64,000 bases of DNA from Burkholderiaceae bacterium (GTDB lineage Bacteria > Pseudomonadota > Gammaproteobacteria > Burkholderiales > Burkholderiaceae_C), in assembly GCA_017992055.1 (NCBI GenBank), contig JAGOPK010000006.1, positions 293,249 to 357,248 of the forward strand. Reading direction: 5' to 3'. A program made the position numbers and the translations under genes. The first letter of the stretch is position 1; every line of letters begins with the position of its first letter. Shown here in pieces: positions 42,125-53,229 of this stretch. Below the pieces are notes generated by a model that saw only the letters and a program-made list of their open reading frames with translations, searched no databases and was not told the origin of the DNA.

Positions 42125-42145
42125 GCGCTGCCCGCTTTCACCTCC

Positions 42146-43447
42146 ATGCTTCACCGTTCCACTTCGCTGCTGCAACGCCGCTCCCTGCTCCAGGGCCTGC
42201 TGGCCGCGCTGGGCGCCAGCGCCGGCCTGGCCGCACAGGCCCAGGCCGAGTCCATCAAGCTGGCCATGGTCGAGGGCCTGTCCGGCCCGGCCGGCCATGC
42301 CGGCGAGGCGGTGTTCCGCAACCTGCTGTGGGCGGTGGAGCGTGTCAATGTCCGCGGCGGCGTCAAGCTGCCAGGCGGCGCGCGGCCACTGGAGCTGCTG
42401 CGCTTGGACAGCAAGGGCCAGACCGACGAGGCGCTGTCGGCGCTGCGCTCGGCGCTGGACCAGCGCATCGCCTTCGTGCTGCAGGGCAACAGCTCGGCCG
42501 TGGCCAGTGCCCTGGTCGATGCGCTGAACAAGCACAACGAGCGCGAGCCGCAGCGCCGCGGCCTGCTGCTCAACTACTCGGCGGTGGATCCGGCGCTGAC
42601 CAACGAGCGCTGCAGCCCCTGGCACTTCCGCTTCGACGCCCATGCCGACATGCGGCTGGCGGCGCTGATGACCGTGCTGCAGGAAGACAAGGCGCTGAAG
42701 AAGGTCTACCTGATCGGCCAGGACTACAGCTTCGGCCAGCAGGTCAACCGCCAGGCGCGGGCCATGATCGAGAAGCTGCGGCCCGACATCGAGATCGTCG
42801 GCGACGAGCTGCATCCGATGATGCGGGTCAAGGACTTCATGCCCTATGCCACCAAGATCCGCGCCAGCGGCGCCCAGGCGGTGGTCAGCGGCAACTGGGG
42901 CAACGACCTGACGCTGATGGTCAAGGCCGTGGCCGAGCTGGGCGTGCCGCTGAAGTTCTACACCTTCTACGGCAATGCCCTGGGCGTGCCGGCGGCCCTC
43001 GGCGAGGCCGGCGTGGGCCGGGTGCTGGCGGTGGCCGAGTGGCAGCCCAACATGGGCGACACGGCCAGCGATGCGCTGGTGCAGGGCTTTCGCAAGCGCT
43101 TCCCCGATCCCAAGGAAGACTATCTGCATGCGCGCATGCAGGCCCTGGTGGAGCTGCTGGTGCAGGCCATCGAGCGCGCCCGCAGCACCGAGGCCGGCGC
43201 GGTGGCGCGGGCGCTGGAAGGCCTGAAGCTCGATGCCACGGCGCTGGGCGGCGTGCACCAGGGCCAGATGCGCGCAGCCGACCACCAGTTCCAGCAGCCG
43301 CTGGTGGTCAGCGTGATGGACCGCGCCGGCGCGCCGGGCGTCAGGTTCGACGTCGAGGGCTCGGGCTACGGCTTTCGCACGCTGCGCCGCTTCGAGGCCC
43401 GTGCGGTGGAATTGCCGCACCAGTGCCGCATGGCACGCATCGACTGA
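42146..43447 (+). CDS. ABC transporter substrate-binding protein, branched-chain amino acid (LivJ) type
   Basis: The 433-residue product has an N-terminal export signal with paired arginines (LQRRSLLQGLLAALGASAGLAAQ, cleavage near AQA-ES). It then has a type 1 periplasmic binding fold like LivJ/HAAT-family proteins (KLAMVEGLSGPAGHAGEAVF, VYLIGQDYSFGQQ, YFYTFYGN-like KFYTFYGNALGVP). No permease or ATPase lies beside it, so it is an orphan binding protein; the ligand is unknown. It begins 22 bp after the tsaD terminator, and the aminotransferase gene follows 23 bp downstream, so the two may be co-transcribed. Confidence 0.87.
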   Translation: MLHRSTSLLQRRSLLQGLLAALGASAGLAAQAQAESIKLAMVEGLSGPAGHAGEAVFRNLLWAVERVNVRGGVKLPGGARPLELLRLDSKGQTDEALSALRSALDQRIAFVLQGNSSAVASALVDALNKHNEREPQRRGLLLNYSAVDPALTNERCSPWHFRFDAHADMRLAALMTVLQEDKALKKVYLIGQDYSFGQQVNRQARAMIEKLRPDIEIVGDELHPMMRVKDFMPYATKIRASGAQAVVSGNWGNDLTLMVKAVAELGVPLKFYTFYGNALGVPAALGEAGVGRVLAVAEWQPNMGDTASDALVQGFRKRFPDPKEDYLHARMQALVELLVQAIERARSTEAGAVARALEGLKLDATALGGVHQGQMRAADHQFQQPLVVSVMDRAGAPGVRFDVEGSGYGFRTLRRFEARAVELPHQCRMARID

Positions 43448-43470
43448 CCCAGCACCCGGAGACCTTGGCC

Positions 43471-44634
43471 ATGGACCTGCGTCCGCACATCGCCGGCCTG
43501 CCCGGCAGCAAGATCCGCGAAGTGGCCAATGCCGGCCTGGGCCGCAGCGACGTGCTGCCGTTCTGGTTCGGCGAGAGCGACGAGGTCACGCCCGAGGCCG
43601 TGCGCCAGGCGGCGGCCGAGTCGCTGGCCCGCGGCGAGACCTTCTACAGCCACAACCTGGGCCTGGCCGAGCTGCGCGAGGCGCTGCGCACCTATCTGGC
43701 CGGCCTGCATGGTGATCCGGGGCCGGAGCGCATCGCCGTGACCTCGTCGGGCGTCAGCGCGCTGATGATCGCCACCCAGCTGCTGGTGGCCGCCGGCGAC
43801 GAGGTGGTGGTGGTGGTGCCGGTGTGGCCCAATCTGCCGGCCCAGCCAGCGATCCTGGGCGCCAACGTGCGCCGGGTGGCGCTGGCGCCGGACGAGCGAG
43901 GCGCCTGGCGGCTCGATCTGCAGCAGCTGCTGGACGCGGTGACGCCGTCCACCCGCGTGCTGCTGCTGAATGCGCCGAACAACCCCACCGGCTGGACGCT
44001 GACGCGCGACGAGCAGCAGGCCCTGCTGGCGCATTGCCGGCGCACCGGCACCTGGATCATTGCCGACGAGGTCTACGACCGGGTCTGGTTCGGCGGCGCC
44101 GACGGCGAGGTCGCGCCCAGCTTCCTGGACATCGCCGCGCCCGACGACCGCCTGGTGGTGGTGGGCAGCTTCTCCAAGGCCTTTCTGATGACCGGCTGGC
44201 GCCTGGGCTGGCTGGTCGTGCCGCGGCCCTGCCTGGACACGGTGGCCAAGCTGGCCGAGTTCAACAGCAGCTGTGCGCCGGTGTTCGTGCAGCGTGGCGC
44301 GCTGGCGGCACTGGCCATGGCCGACGGCTTCGTGCCCGGCCTGGTGGCGCGGCTGCGCGCCGGCCGCGATGCCCTGGTGCCGGCGCTGGCGGCGCTGCCG
44401 GGCGTGCAACTGGCCTGTCCGCTGGGCGGCATGTATGCCTGGTTCCGCGCCCCGGGGGCCGGAGACTCGCTGGCCTTTGCCAAGCGCCTGGTGGCCGAGC
44501 AGGGCCTGGGCCTGGCGCCGGGCGTGGCCTTCGGGCCCGAGGGCGAGGGCTGGCTGCGCTGGTGCTTTGCCTCGCGCGACACCGCGCGCCTGGGCGAGGG
44601 TGTGGCCCGGCTGGCGCGGGCGCTGGCGGCCTGA
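43471..44634 (+). CDS. PLP-dependent aminotransferase, class I/II
   Basis: The 387-residue fold-type I enzyme shows FWFGESDEVTP near the N-terminus, the NAPNNPTGW motif, ADEVYDRVWF, the PLP lysine in SFSKAFLMTGWRLGW and a C-terminal WLRWCFAS with the carboxylate-binding arginine. It resembles aspartate/aromatic-type aminotransferases, but the substrate cannot be fixed. A GGAG ribosome site lies about ten bases before the ATG. It follows the orphan LivJ-type binding protein by 23 bp, which would fit an amino-acid uptake and use unit (inference). Confidence 0.9.
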   Translation: MDLRPHIAGLPGSKIREVANAGLGRSDVLPFWFGESDEVTPEAVRQAAAESLARGETFYSHNLGLAELREALRTYLAGLHGDPGPERIAVTSSGVSALMIATQLLVAAGDEVVVVVPVWPNLPAQPAILGANVRRVALAPDERGAWRLDLQQLLDAVTPSTRVLLLNAPNNPTGWTLTRDEQQALLAHCRRTGTWIIADEVYDRVWFGGADGEVAPSFLDIAAPDDRLVVVGSFSKAFLMTGWRLGWLVVPRPCLDTVAKLAEFNSSCAPVFVQRGALAALAMADGFVPGLVARLRAGRDALVPALAALPGVQLACPLGGMYAWFRAPGAGDSLAFAKRLVAEQGLGLAPGVAFGPEGEGWLRWCFASRDTARLGEGVARLARALAA

Positions 44635-44663
44635 ACCTCGATCGCGGGGCCGGCCGCATCGGC

Positions 44664-44669
44664 TATACT
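44664..44669 (+). promoter_or_regulatory. -10 box of rpsO
   Basis: TATACT about 200 bp before rpsO is the best -10 box in the gap after the aminotransferase. The -35 region is weak. It implies a long 5' leader of about 200 nt. Confidence 0.5.
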
Positions 44670-44798
44670 CCGCCGGTTTTGCGCCGGGCCGGTATCTCCT
44701 GCCAAGCGCGCAACGCAGGCACGGCACGGGTCGGTTTCACCCGTGACCGCAAGTGATAAACGCCGCCGTCGAGGATGTTCCATCCCGCAGCGGCACTC

Positions 44799-44855
44799 GG
44801 AAACCGCCTGACGCCCTGGGGCTTGCCGTCCCGTGGCGCCGGCCCGGCGGTTTCC
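44799..44855 (+). promoter_or_regulatory. Structured rpsO leader, candidate S15 autoregulatory element
   Basis: GGAAACCGCC (44799-44808) and GGCGGTTTCC (44846-44855) are perfectly complementary over 10 bp and enclose a 37-nt GC-rich insert that can pair further. The stem ends nine bases before the AAGGAAA ribosome site (44864-44870) of rpsO. S15 represses its own mRNA through leader structures in several bacteria; this element is in the right place, but its identity is inference. Confidence 0.5.
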
Positions 44856-44875
44856 ATACAACCAAGGAAACGTCC

Positions 44876-45145
44876 ATGTCCGTGGCCGACATCAACCGCG
44901 CCGAGATCGTCAAGGCGAACGCCCGCAGCACCAACGACACCGGCAGCCCCGAGGTCCAGGTGGCCCTGCTGACCGCCCGCATCAACGAGCTGACCCCCCA
45001 CTTCAAGGCCAATGCCAAGGACCACCACGGTCGCCGCGGCCTGCTGAAGATGGTGTCGCGCCGCCGCAAGCTGCTCGACTACCTGAAGGGCCGTGCGCCC
45101 GAGCGCTACACCGCGCTGATCCAGAAGCTGGGCCTGCGCAAGTAA
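44876..45145 (+). CDS. rpsO: 30S ribosomal protein S15
   Basis: S15 binds 16S rRNA helices 20 and 22 early in assembly of the 30S platform. The 89-residue product has the standard length and motifs ([41 protein letters not shown]). An AAGGAAA ribosome site precedes the ATG. It is followed by pnp after 254 bp, the conserved rpsO-pnp order, and preceded by a structured leader. Confidence 0.98.
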   Translation: MSVADINRAEIVKANARSTNDTGSPEVQVALLTARINELTPHFKANAKDHHGRRGLLKMVSRRRKLLDYLKGRAPERYTALIQKLGLRK

Positions 45146-45160
45146 TCGGCCCATGATGCG

Positions 45161-45196
45161 AGAAGCCTGTCTGGACCCGTGCCAGCACAGGCTTCT
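45161..45196 (+). terminator. rpsO-pnp intergenic hairpin
   Basis: AGAAGCCTGT (45161-45170) and ACAGGCTTCT (45187-45196) form a perfect 10-bp stem just after rpsO. The tail TGTCATTT is weak for a terminator, so it may be a partial terminator or a processing/stability hairpin between rpsO and pnp. Confidence 0.65.
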
Positions 45197-45248
45197 TGTC
45201 ATTTGGAGAACAGCGGTTCCCTGCATGCACGCCGAGACCTTGCTGTGT

Positions 45249-45303
45249 CATTCCAACGGCGTCCTGAGCGATGGCAGCCATCGCCGCGGATTTCACTGGA
45301 ATG
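45249..45303 (+). promoter_or_regulatory. Structured pnp leader
   Basis: CATTCCA (45249-45255) and TGGAATG (45297-45303) can pair around an inner palindrome GCGATGGCAGCCATCGC, making a long two-part hairpin about 100 nt before pnp. In E. coli a pnp leader stem is cut by RNase III for autoregulation; the same role here is inference. Confidence 0.45.
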
Positions 45304-45399
45304 GCATCCAGTCTCGAGGCATGAGCAACGCCTGATCCTCCCGGTTCTTTGCGGCGCCACCGCGAGCGCGCCGACGACACCTCCACCGGAGACGCACGC

Positions 45400-47715
45400 A
45401 TGACCATGTTCAACAAAGTGACCAAGAGCTTTGCCTGGGGCCCGCACCAGGTGACGATGGAAACCGGCGAGATCGCCCGCCAGTCCGGCGGCGCCGTGCT
45501 GGTCGACATCGACGGCACCGTGGTGCTGGCCACCGTGGTGGCGCGCAAGGAGCCCAAGCCGGGCCAGGACTTCTTCCCGCTGACGGTCGACTACATCGAG
45601 AAGACCTATGCCGCCGGCCGCATCCCCGGCAGCTTCTTCAAGCGCGAAGGCCGTCCCAGCGAGCTGGAGACCCTGACCAGCCGCCTGATCGACCGCCCGA
45701 TCCGCCCGCTGTTCCCCGAAGGCTTCTTCAACGAAGTCCAGGTCGTCGTGCATGTGCTGAGCCTGAACCCCGAGGTGCAGGCCGACATCGCCGCACTGAT
45801 CGCCACCAGCGCCGCGCTCAGCGTCTCCGGCATCCCGTTCAACGGCCCGATCGGCGCCGCGCGCGTGGGCTATGTCAACGGCGAGTACGTGCTGAACCCG
45901 GGCAAGGCCGATCTGGCCAACAGCAAGCTCGACCTGGTGGTGGCCGGCACCGAAGCCGCCGTGCTGATGGTCGAGTCCGAAGCCGACCAGCTGAGCGAAG
46001 AGGTGATGCTGGGCGCCGTGGTCTATGGCCACGACATGGGCAAGATCGCCATCAACGCCATCCACGAGCTGGTGCGCGAGGCCGGCAAGCCCGAGTGGCA
46101 GTGGACGGCCCCGGCCAAGGACGAGGCCTTCATCGCCAAGGTCACCGAGCTGGCCGAGCCCAAGCTGCGCGCCGCCTACCAGATCCGCAGCAAGCAGGCC
46201 CGCACCCAGGCCTGCCGCGAAGCCACCGCCGACACGCTGGCCGCGCTGAAGGCCGAAGGCCTGGCGTTCGACAGCGTGGCCGTCGAAGGCCTGCTGTTCG
46301 ACATCGAAGCCCGCATCGTGCGCGGCCAGATCCTGGCCGGCGAGCCGCGCATCGACGGCCGCGACACCCGCACCGTGCGCCCGATCGAGATCCGCAGCAG
46401 CGTGCTGCCGCGCACCCACGGCTCGGCGCTGTTCACGCGCGGCGAGACCCAGGCCCTGGTGATCTCCACGCTGGGCACCGAGCAGGACGCGCAGAAGATC
46501 GACGCGCTGGCCGGCGAGTTCCAGGACCGCTTCCTGTTCCACTACAACATGCCCCCGTTCGCCACCGGCGAAACCGGCCGCGTCGGCAGCCCCAAGCGTC
46601 GCGAGATCGGCCACGGCCGCCTGGCCAAGCGCGCCCTGGTGCCGCTGCTGCCGCCCAAGGACGAGTTCCCGTACACCATCCGCGTGGTGTCGGAGATCAC
46701 CGAGTCCAACGGCTCGTCGTCGATGGCTTCCGTCTGCGGCGGCTGCCTGGCGCTGATGGACGCCGGCGTGCCGATGAAGGCCCATGTGGCCGGCATCGCC
46801 ATGGGCCTGATCAAGGACGGCAACCGCTTCGCCGTGCTGACCGACATCCTGGGCGATGAAGATCACCTGGGCGACATGGACTTCAAGGTCGCCGGCACCA
46901 CCGCCGGCGTGACCGCCCTGCAGATGGATATCAAGATCCAGGGCATCACCAAGGAGATCATGGAAGTCGCCCTGGCCCAGGCCAAGGAAGCGCGCATGCA
47001 CATCCTGGGCAAGATGCAGGAGGCGATGGGCGAGGCCAAGACCGACGTCAGCCAGTTCGCACCGCGCCTGTACACGATGAAGATCAACCCCGAGAAGATC
47101 CGCGACGTGATCGGCAAGGGCGGTTCGACCATCCGTGCGCTGACCGAAGAAACCGGCACGCAGATCGACATCGGCGAAGACGGCACCATCACCATCGCCT
47201 CCACCGATGCCGACAAGGCCGCCCTGGCCAAGAAGCGCATCGAGGACATCACGGCCGAGGCCGAGGTGGGCGCCATCTACGAAGGCCCGGTGACCAAGAT
47301 CCTGGACTTCGGCGCGCTGATCAACATCCTGCCCGGCAAGGACGGCCTGCTGCACATCAGCCAGATCGCCCACCAGCGCGTGGAGCGCGTGGAAGACTTC
47401 CTGAAGGAAGGCCAGATCGTCAAGGTCAAGGTGCTGGAGACCGACGAGAAGGGCCGCATCAAGCTGAGCCTGAAGGCCCTGCTGGACAAGCCCGAAGGCT
47501 ACGAAGAGCCCGAGCGCTTCGAGCGCCCGCGCCGCGAATACGGCGACCGTCCGGACCGCGGCGAGCGCCGTGACCGTGGCGACCGCGGCCCGCGTCGCGA
47601 GCGTGGCGACCGTCCGGAGCGCGCCGACCGTCCGGAGCGTGCCGAGCAGGCCGCCCCGGCCGAGGGCGCGGCGCCGGCCGAAGGCCACGAGCAGCAGCAA
47701 CAGCAGCAGCAGTAA
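45400..47715 (+). CDS. pnp: Polyribonucleotide nucleotidyltransferase (PNPase)
   Basis: PNPase degrades RNA 3' to 5' by phosphorolysis as a trimer. The 771-residue product has two RNase PH-like cores ([13 protein letters not shown]-type [53 protein letters not shown]), a KH domain ([17 protein letters not shown]) and an S1 domain (about 625-700). The tail after about 704 is an Arg/Asp/Glu-rich repeat ending in seven glutamines, longer than in most PNPases. The ATG at 45400 follows a GGAG site; an in-frame upstream GTG-type start is not favoured. Confidence 0.97.
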   Translation: MTMFNKVTKSFAWGPHQVTMETGEIARQSGGAVLVDIDGTVVLATVVARKEPKPGQDFFPLTVDYIEKTYAAGRIPGSFFKREGRPSELETLTSRLIDRPIRPLFPEGFFNEVQVVVHVLSLNPEVQADIAALIATSAALSVSGIPFNGPIGAARVGYVNGEYVLNPGKADLANSKLDLVVAGTEAAVLMVESEADQLSEEVMLGAVVYGHDMGKIAINAIHELVREAGKPEWQWTAPAKDEAFIAKVTELAEPKLRAAYQIRSKQARTQACREATADTLAALKAEGLAFDSVAVEGLLFDIEARIVRGQILAGEPRIDGRDTRTVRPIEIRSSVLPRTHGSALFTRGETQALVISTLGTEQDAQKIDALAGEFQDRFLFHYNMPPFATGETGRVGSPKRREIGHGRLAKRALVPLLPPKDEFPYTIRVVSEITESNGSSSMASVCGGCLALMDAGVPMKAHVAGIAMGLIKDGNRFAVLTDILGDEDHLGDMDFKVAGTTAGVTALQMDIKIQGITKEIMEVALAQAKEARMHILGKMQEAMGEAKTDVSQFAPRLYTMKINPEKIRDVIGKGGSTIRALTEETGTQIDIGEDGTITIASTDADKAALAKKRIEDITAEAEVGAIYEGPVTKILDFGALINILPGKDGLLHISQIAHQRVERVEDFLKEGQIVKVKVLETDEKGRIKLSLKALLDKPEGYEEPERFERPRREYGDRPDRGERRDRGDRGPRRERGDRPERADRPERAEQAAPAEGAAPAEGHEQQQQQQQ

Positions 47716-47738
47716 GCCGCGGCGCGCCGTCGACTGCC

Positions 47739-48749
47739 ATGCGTGCCATCGAGATCACGCGCTTCGGCGCACCCGAGGTGCTGGTCGAGACCAGCCGTCC
47801 CGACCCGCAGCCCGCGGCCGGTGAACTGCTGTTGCAGGTCACGGCCTCGGGCGTCAACCGGCCTGACGTGCTGCAGCGCAAGGGCGCCTATGCACCGCCG
47901 GCCGGGGCCTCGGACCTGCCGGGCCTGGAGATCGCCGGCACCGTGGTCGGCGGCGATGCCGCCGAGCTGTCGGCCGCCGGCTTCGCGCTGGGCGACCGCG
48001 TCTGCGCCCTGGTGGCCGGCGGCGGTTATGCCGAGCGCTGCGTGGTGCCGATCCCGCAATGCCTGCCGGTTCCGATGGGGCTGAGCGACATCGAGGCCGC
48101 GGCGCTGCCGGAGACCTTCTTCACCGTCTGGTCCAACGTCTTCGACCGCGGCCGCCTGCAGCCGGGCGAGACCCTGCTGGTGCAGGGCGGCTCGTCGGGC
48201 ATCGGCGTGACGGCCATCGCGCTGGCCAAGGCCTTGTATGGCCAGGACGGCACCCGGGTGCTGGTCACCGCCGGCAGCGACGACAAGGTCGCGGCCTGCC
48301 TGGCCCTGGGCGCCGATGTCGGCATCAACTACAAGACCCAGGACTTCGTTGCCGAGGTCAAGGCAGCCACCGGCGGCCGCGGTGCCGACGTGGTGCTGGA
48401 CATGGTGGCCGGCGACTATGTGGCGCGCGAGATCCAGTGCCTGGCCGACGACGGCCGCATCGTCATCATCGCGGTGCAGGGTGGCGTGAAGAGCGAGTTC
48501 AACGCCGGCGAGGTGCTGCGCCGGCGCCTGCTGATCACCGGCTCCACGCTGCGACCGCGGCCGGTGGCCTTCAAGGGCGCCATTGCCGCGGCCTTGCGCC
48601 AGCGCGTGTGGCCGCTGATCGAGGCCGGCCGCATCCGTCCGGTGATCCACCAGGTGTTTCCGGCGGCCCAGGCCGCCGCCGCCCATGCATTGATGGAGTC
48701 CAGCACGCACGTCGGCAAGATCGTGCTCGACTGGACCCGGGCTGTTTGA
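47739..48749 (+). CDS. NAD(P)H quinone oxidoreductase, zinc-free MDR type (PIG3-like)
   Basis: The 336-residue medium-chain dehydrogenase/reductase has the quinone-oxidoreductase features [27 protein letters not shown] and the nucleotide-binding [19 protein letters not shown]. It lacks the structural-zinc cysteines of alcohol dehydrogenases. The family reduces quinones or enone substrates with NADPH. It starts 23 bp after pnp, and tpiA follows 13 bp downstream, so it likely shares a transcript with tpiA. Confidence 0.9.
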   Translation: MRAIEITRFGAPEVLVETSRPDPQPAAGELLLQVTASGVNRPDVLQRKGAYAPPAGASDLPGLEIAGTVVGGDAAELSAAGFALGDRVCALVAGGGYAERCVVPIPQCLPVPMGLSDIEAAALPETFFTVWSNVFDRGRLQPGETLLVQGGSSGIGVTAIALAKALYGQDGTRVLVTAGSDDKVAACLALGADVGINYKTQDFVAEVKAATGGRGADVVLDMVAGDYVAREIQCLADDGRIVIIAVQGGVKSEFNAGEVLRRRLLITGSTLRPRPVAFKGAIAAALRQRVWPLIEAGRIRPVIHQVFPAAQAAAAHALMESSTHVGKIVLDWTRAV

Positions 48750-48762
48750 AGGAGTGAATCTG

Positions 48763-49503
<741 letters not shown>

Positions 49504-49558
49504 GTCCCGGCCCCGTCCGTCCCGAATCCCGTATTTCGAGTTTGCGAGAAAGAACAAC

Positions 49559-49960
49559 ATGCAGATCTGGATCAACCTGGTGCTGGTGGTGCAACTGGTG
49601 GCCGCACTGGCGATGATCGGCCTGGTGCTGGTGCAGCAGGGCAAGGGCGCCGACATGGGCGCCTCCTTCGGCAGCGGTGCCTCGGGCAGCCTGTTCGGCG
49701 CCACCGGCAGCGCCAACTTCCTGTCGCGCTCCACCGCCATCTGCGCCACCGTGTTCTTCGTCTGCACGCTGGCCCTGGCCTTCTTGTCCAACAGCGCCAG
49801 CATGCGCGCGCCGGCCGCCGGCGGCAGCGTGCTCGACCGCGCCGCATCGGCCAGCGCGCCGGCAGCGGCCGGCAGCGCGCCGACCATTCCGGGCGCGCTG
49901 GCCCCGGCCCCGGCCCCGGCCGCGGCCTCGGCCGCCGCAGGCGCCATCCCGACCAAGTGA
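49559..49960 (+). CDS. secG: Protein-export membrane protein SecG
   Basis: SecG is the auxiliary subunit of the SecYEG translocon. The 133-residue product has two membrane helices (LVLVVQLVAALAMIGLVLVQ and AICATVFFVCTLALAFL) joined by the family loop QQGKGADMGASFGSGASGS. It is followed by an Ala/Pro-rich tail of about 50 residues. It lies 55 bp after tpiA and just before the tRNA-Leu gene. Confidence 0.95.
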   Translation: MQIWINLVLVVQLVAALAMIGLVLVQQGKGADMGASFGSGASGSLFGATGSANFLSRSTAICATVFFVCTLALAFLSNSASMRAPAAGGSVLDRAASASAPAAAGSAPTIPGALAPAPAPAAASAAAGAIPTK

Positions 49961-50059
49961 TGGTCGCGGCCTGGCGGCGCTGATGCTGCCTGGCGTTGCG
50001 TGCGGGCGTCTGCAGCGCTGGCGCCTACGCGCAAACCCGAAGATTGCCCCTGCTTTCGA

Positions 50060-50067
50060 TATAGAAT
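50060..50067 (+). promoter_or_regulatory. -10 region before tRNA-Leu / nuo operon
   Basis: TATAGAAT lies about 67 bp before the tRNA. It is the only clear -10-like box between secG and tRNA-Leu. No well-spaced -35 box was found: TTGCCC at 50044 is too close. Confidence 0.4.
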
Positions 50068-50133
50068 CCAGGGCTGTTCAGCGAGCCATTCCTCACGCCA
50101 GCTGAACCGCCGCCGGGCCCGGCCTGGCACACC

Positions 50134-50218
50134 GCCGTCGTGGTGAAATTGGTAGACACGCTATCTTGAGGGGGTAGTGGCGAAAGCTGTGCGAGTTCGA
50201 GTCTCGCCGACGGCACCA
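50134..50218 (+). tRNA. tRNA-Leu (anticodon GAG)
   Basis: The 85-nt gene folds as a class II tRNA. The acceptor stem GCCGTCG pairs with CGACGGC, followed by A and an encoded CCA. The anticodon stem CTATC/GGTAG holds the loop TTGAGGG with anticodon GAG. The TTCGAGT T-loop is present, and a short variable arm follows the anticodon stem. It reads CUC and CUU leucine codons. The secG-tRNA-Leu-nuoA order is common in Burkholderiales. Confidence 0.97.
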
Positions 50219-50426
50219 GATTTCAGCGCCGGCCCGGGTTTCATCCGGCCCCTGTCCGGCGAGCGCCCCAGCCTTGTCCGTGCGCGGCCCTTGTCGGCAT
50301 GGCAGGCATCCTGAGCGGCGCGCTGGCGTGAGCGGTCTTCGCCCCGACGGGCGAAGCGGCGCGAACGGCACAGCAGGCGCGCCTTTTTGTGGCCGGATGG
50401 ACTTTGCTTCATCGCCGCCGCACACC

Positions 50427-50786
50427 ATGGACCTGCAACAGTACCTCCCCGTCATCCTGTTCATCCTGGTGGGCATCGGCGTGGGGGTCGCGCCCCAGGT
50501 CCTGGGTTTCCTGCTCGGGCCGCAGCGTCCGGATGCGGCCAAGAACAGCCCCTACGAGTGTGGCTTCGAGGCCTTCGAGGATGCGCGCATGAAGTTCGAT
50601 GTGCGCTACTACCTGGTGGCCATCCTCTTCATTCTGTTTGACCTGGAAATCGCCTTCCTGTTTCCGTGGGCCGTGTCGCTGCACGACATCGGCGCGTCAG
50701 GCTTCTGGGCGATGATGGTCTTTCTGGCGATCCTCGTGGTCGGCTTCGCCTACGAGTGGAAGAAGGGCGCCCTCGATTGGGAATGA
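50427..50786 (+). CDS. nuoA: NADH-quinone oxidoreductase subunit A
   Basis: NuoA is a small membrane subunit at the junction of the peripheral and membrane arms of complex I. The 119-residue product has three helices, the conserved loop [20 protein letters not shown] with its cysteine, and [20 protein letters not shown]. The ATG giving MDLQQYLPV is the family start; the open frame upstream is not conserved. It is the first gene of the 14-gene nuo operon. Confidence 0.97.
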   Translation: MDLQQYLPVILFILVGIGVGVAPQVLGFLLGPQRPDAAKNSPYECGFEAFEDARMKFDVRYYLVAILFILFDLEIAFLFPWAVSLHDIGASGFWAMMVFLAILVVGFAYEWKKGALDWE

Positions 50787-50838
50787 CCGGCCTGGCCGGC
50801 TGCAAGCGAGCACAGCACGCACCACAAGGACAAGCAAC

Positions 50839-51318
<480 letters not shown>

Positions 51319-51344
51319 GGGCGCCGGCCACAAGTCAAGCAGCC

Positions 51345-51944
51345 ATGACCCAACGCCTGGACACCCTGCAGGCGGCGCTGAACGCGTCGCTGGGCGACAA
51401 GATCAAGCACTTCAAGCGCGACCGCGGCGAGATCACCATCACCGTGTCCGCCGCCGACTATCTGGGCGTGGCCCAGCGCCTGCGCGACGATGTCACGCTG
51501 AAGTTCGAGCAACTGATCGACCTGTGCGCGCTCGACTACAGCAGCTGGAAGGACCAGGCCTGGGACGGCCCGCGTTATGCGGTGGTCTCGCACCTGCTGA
51601 GCGTGAGCCTGAACTGGCGTGTTCGTCTGACGGTGTTTGCGCCCGATGACGACCTGCCGGTGGTGGCCTCGGTCAACGACGTGTGGAGCGCGGCCAACTG
51701 GTTCGAGCGCGAGGCCTTCGACATGGTCGGCGTGATCTTCGAGGGCCACAACGACCTGCGTCGCCTGCTCACCGACTACGGCTTCATCGGCCATCCGCTG
51801 CGCAAGGACTTCCCGGTGTCGGGCCATGTCGAGATGCGCTACGACGCCGAGCAGAAGCGCGTGATCTACCAGCCGGTGAGCATCGAGCCGCGCGAGATCA
51901 CGCCGCGCGTCATCCGCGAGGACAACTACGGCGGCCTGCACTGA
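51345..51944 (+). CDS. nuoC: NADH-quinone oxidoreductase subunit C
   Basis: NuoC is the 30-kDa peripheral-arm subunit. The 199-residue product shows the family motifs [39 protein letters not shown] and a C-terminal [10 protein letters not shown]. The ATG at 51345 gives [12 protein letters not shown]. It is separate from nuoD, unlike the fused nuoCD of E. coli. Confidence 0.97.
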   Translation: MTQRLDTLQAALNASLGDKIKHFKRDRGEITITVSAADYLGVAQRLRDDVTLKFEQLIDLCALDYSSWKDQAWDGPRYAVVSHLLSVSLNWRVRLTVFAPDDDLPVVASVNDVWSAANWFEREAFDMVGVIFEGHNDLRRLLTDYGFIGHPLRKDFPVSGHVEMRYDAEQKRVIYQPVSIEPREITPRVIREDNYGGLH

Positions 51945-51975
51945 GCGCAGCCCGCACGTCGAACCGGATCTCCTC

Positions 51976-53229
51976 ATGGCAGACATCAAGAACTACACCC
52001 TGAACTTCGGCCCGCAGCACCCGGCTGCCCACGGCGTGCTGCGCCTGGTGCTCGAGCTGGACGGCGAGGTCATCCAGCGCGCCGACCCGCACATCGGCCT
52101 GCTGCACCGCGCCACCGAGAAGCTGGCCGAGAGCAAGACCTACATCCAGTCGCTGCCGTACATGGACCGTCTCGACTACGTGTCGATGATGTGCAACGAG
52201 CATGCGTACTGCCTGGCCATCGAGAAGCTGCTGGGCATCCCCGTGCCCGAGCGTGCGCAGTACATCCGCGTGATGTTCAGCGAGATCACGCGCCTGTTGA
52301 ACCATCTGCTGTGGCTGGGCTGCCATGGCATGGACTGCGGTGCGATGAACATGCTGATCTACTGCTTCCGCGAGCGGGAAGACCTGTTCGACATGTACGA
52401 GGCGGTGTCGGGCGCGCGCATGCATGCGGCCTACTTCCGTCCGGGCGGCGTCTACCGCGACCTGCCCGACAGCATGCCGCAGTACAAGGTCAGCAAGATC
52501 CGCAACGAGCGGGCCATCAAGGCGCTGAACGACAATCGCCAGGGCTCGTTGCTGGACTTCATCGACGACTTCTGCAAGCGCTTCCCGCCGCTGGTCGATG
52601 AGTACGAGACCCTGCTCACCGACAACCGCATCTGGAAGCAGCGCACCGTGGGCATCGGCGTGGTCACGCCCGAGCGCGCGCTGAACCTGGGCTTCACCGG
52701 CGCCATGCTGCGCGGCTCGGGCATCGCCTGGGACCTGCGCAAGAACCAGCCCTACGACGTCTACGACAAGATGGACTTCGACGTGCCCATCGGCGTCAAC
52801 GGCGACACCTACGACCGCTACCTGGTGCGCGTCGAGGAGATGCGCCAGTCCAACCGCATCATCCAGCAGTGCGTGGCCTGGCTGCGTGCCAACCCCGGTC
52901 CGGTGATCACCGACAACCACAAGGTCGCCCCGCCGTCGCGCGTGGGCATGAAGACCAACATGGAGGAGCTGATCCACCACTTCAAGCTGTTCACCGAAGG
53001 CTTCCGCGTCCCCGAGGGCGAGGCCTATGCCGCGGTCGAGCATCCGAAGGGCGAGTTCGGCATCTACCTGGTCAGCGACGGCGCCAACAAGCCCTACCGG
53101 CTGAAGATCCGCGCCCCGGGCTTCGCCCATCTGGCGGCGCTGGATGAAATGAGCCGCGGCCACATGATCGCCGACGCGGTGGCGATCATCGGCACCATGG
53201 ACATCGTGTTCGGCGAGATCGATCGATGA
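51976..53229 (+). CDS. nuoD: NADH-quinone oxidoreductase subunit D
   Basis: NuoD is the 49-kDa subunit that helps form the quinone site. The 417-residue product has [22 protein letters not shown] with the quinone-site His, [26 protein letters not shown], and the C-terminal DIVFGEIDR. nuoE begins inside its last codon (ATGA overlap at 53226-53229). Confidence 0.98.
   Translation: MADIKNYTLNFGPQHPAAHGVLRLVLELDGEVIQRADPHIGLLHRATEKLAESKTYIQSLPYMDRLDYVSMMCNEHAYCLAIEKLLGIPVPERAQYIRVMFSEITRLLNHLLWLGCHGMDCGAMNMLIYCFREREDLFDMYEAVSGARMHAAYFRPGGVYRDLPDSMPQYKVSKIRNERAIKALNDNRQGSLLDFIDDFCKRFPPLVDEYETLLTDNRIWKQRTVGIGVVTPERALNLGFTGAMLRGSGIAWDLRKNQPYDVYDKMDFDVPIGVNGDTYDRYLVRVEEMRQSNRIIQQCVAWLRANPGPVITDNHKVAPPSRVGMKTNMEELIHHFKLFTEGFRVPEGEAYAAVEHPKGEFGIYLVSDGANKPYRLKIRAPGFAHLAALDEMSRGHMIADAVAIIGTMDIVFGEIDR

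Noticed and set aside
2941-44855. The same 10-mer pair GGCGGTTTCC/GGAAACCGCC in the flhC terminator and the rpsO leader
   Set aside because: Two occurrences in reversed order and unrelated settings. Coincidence is more likely than a shared element.
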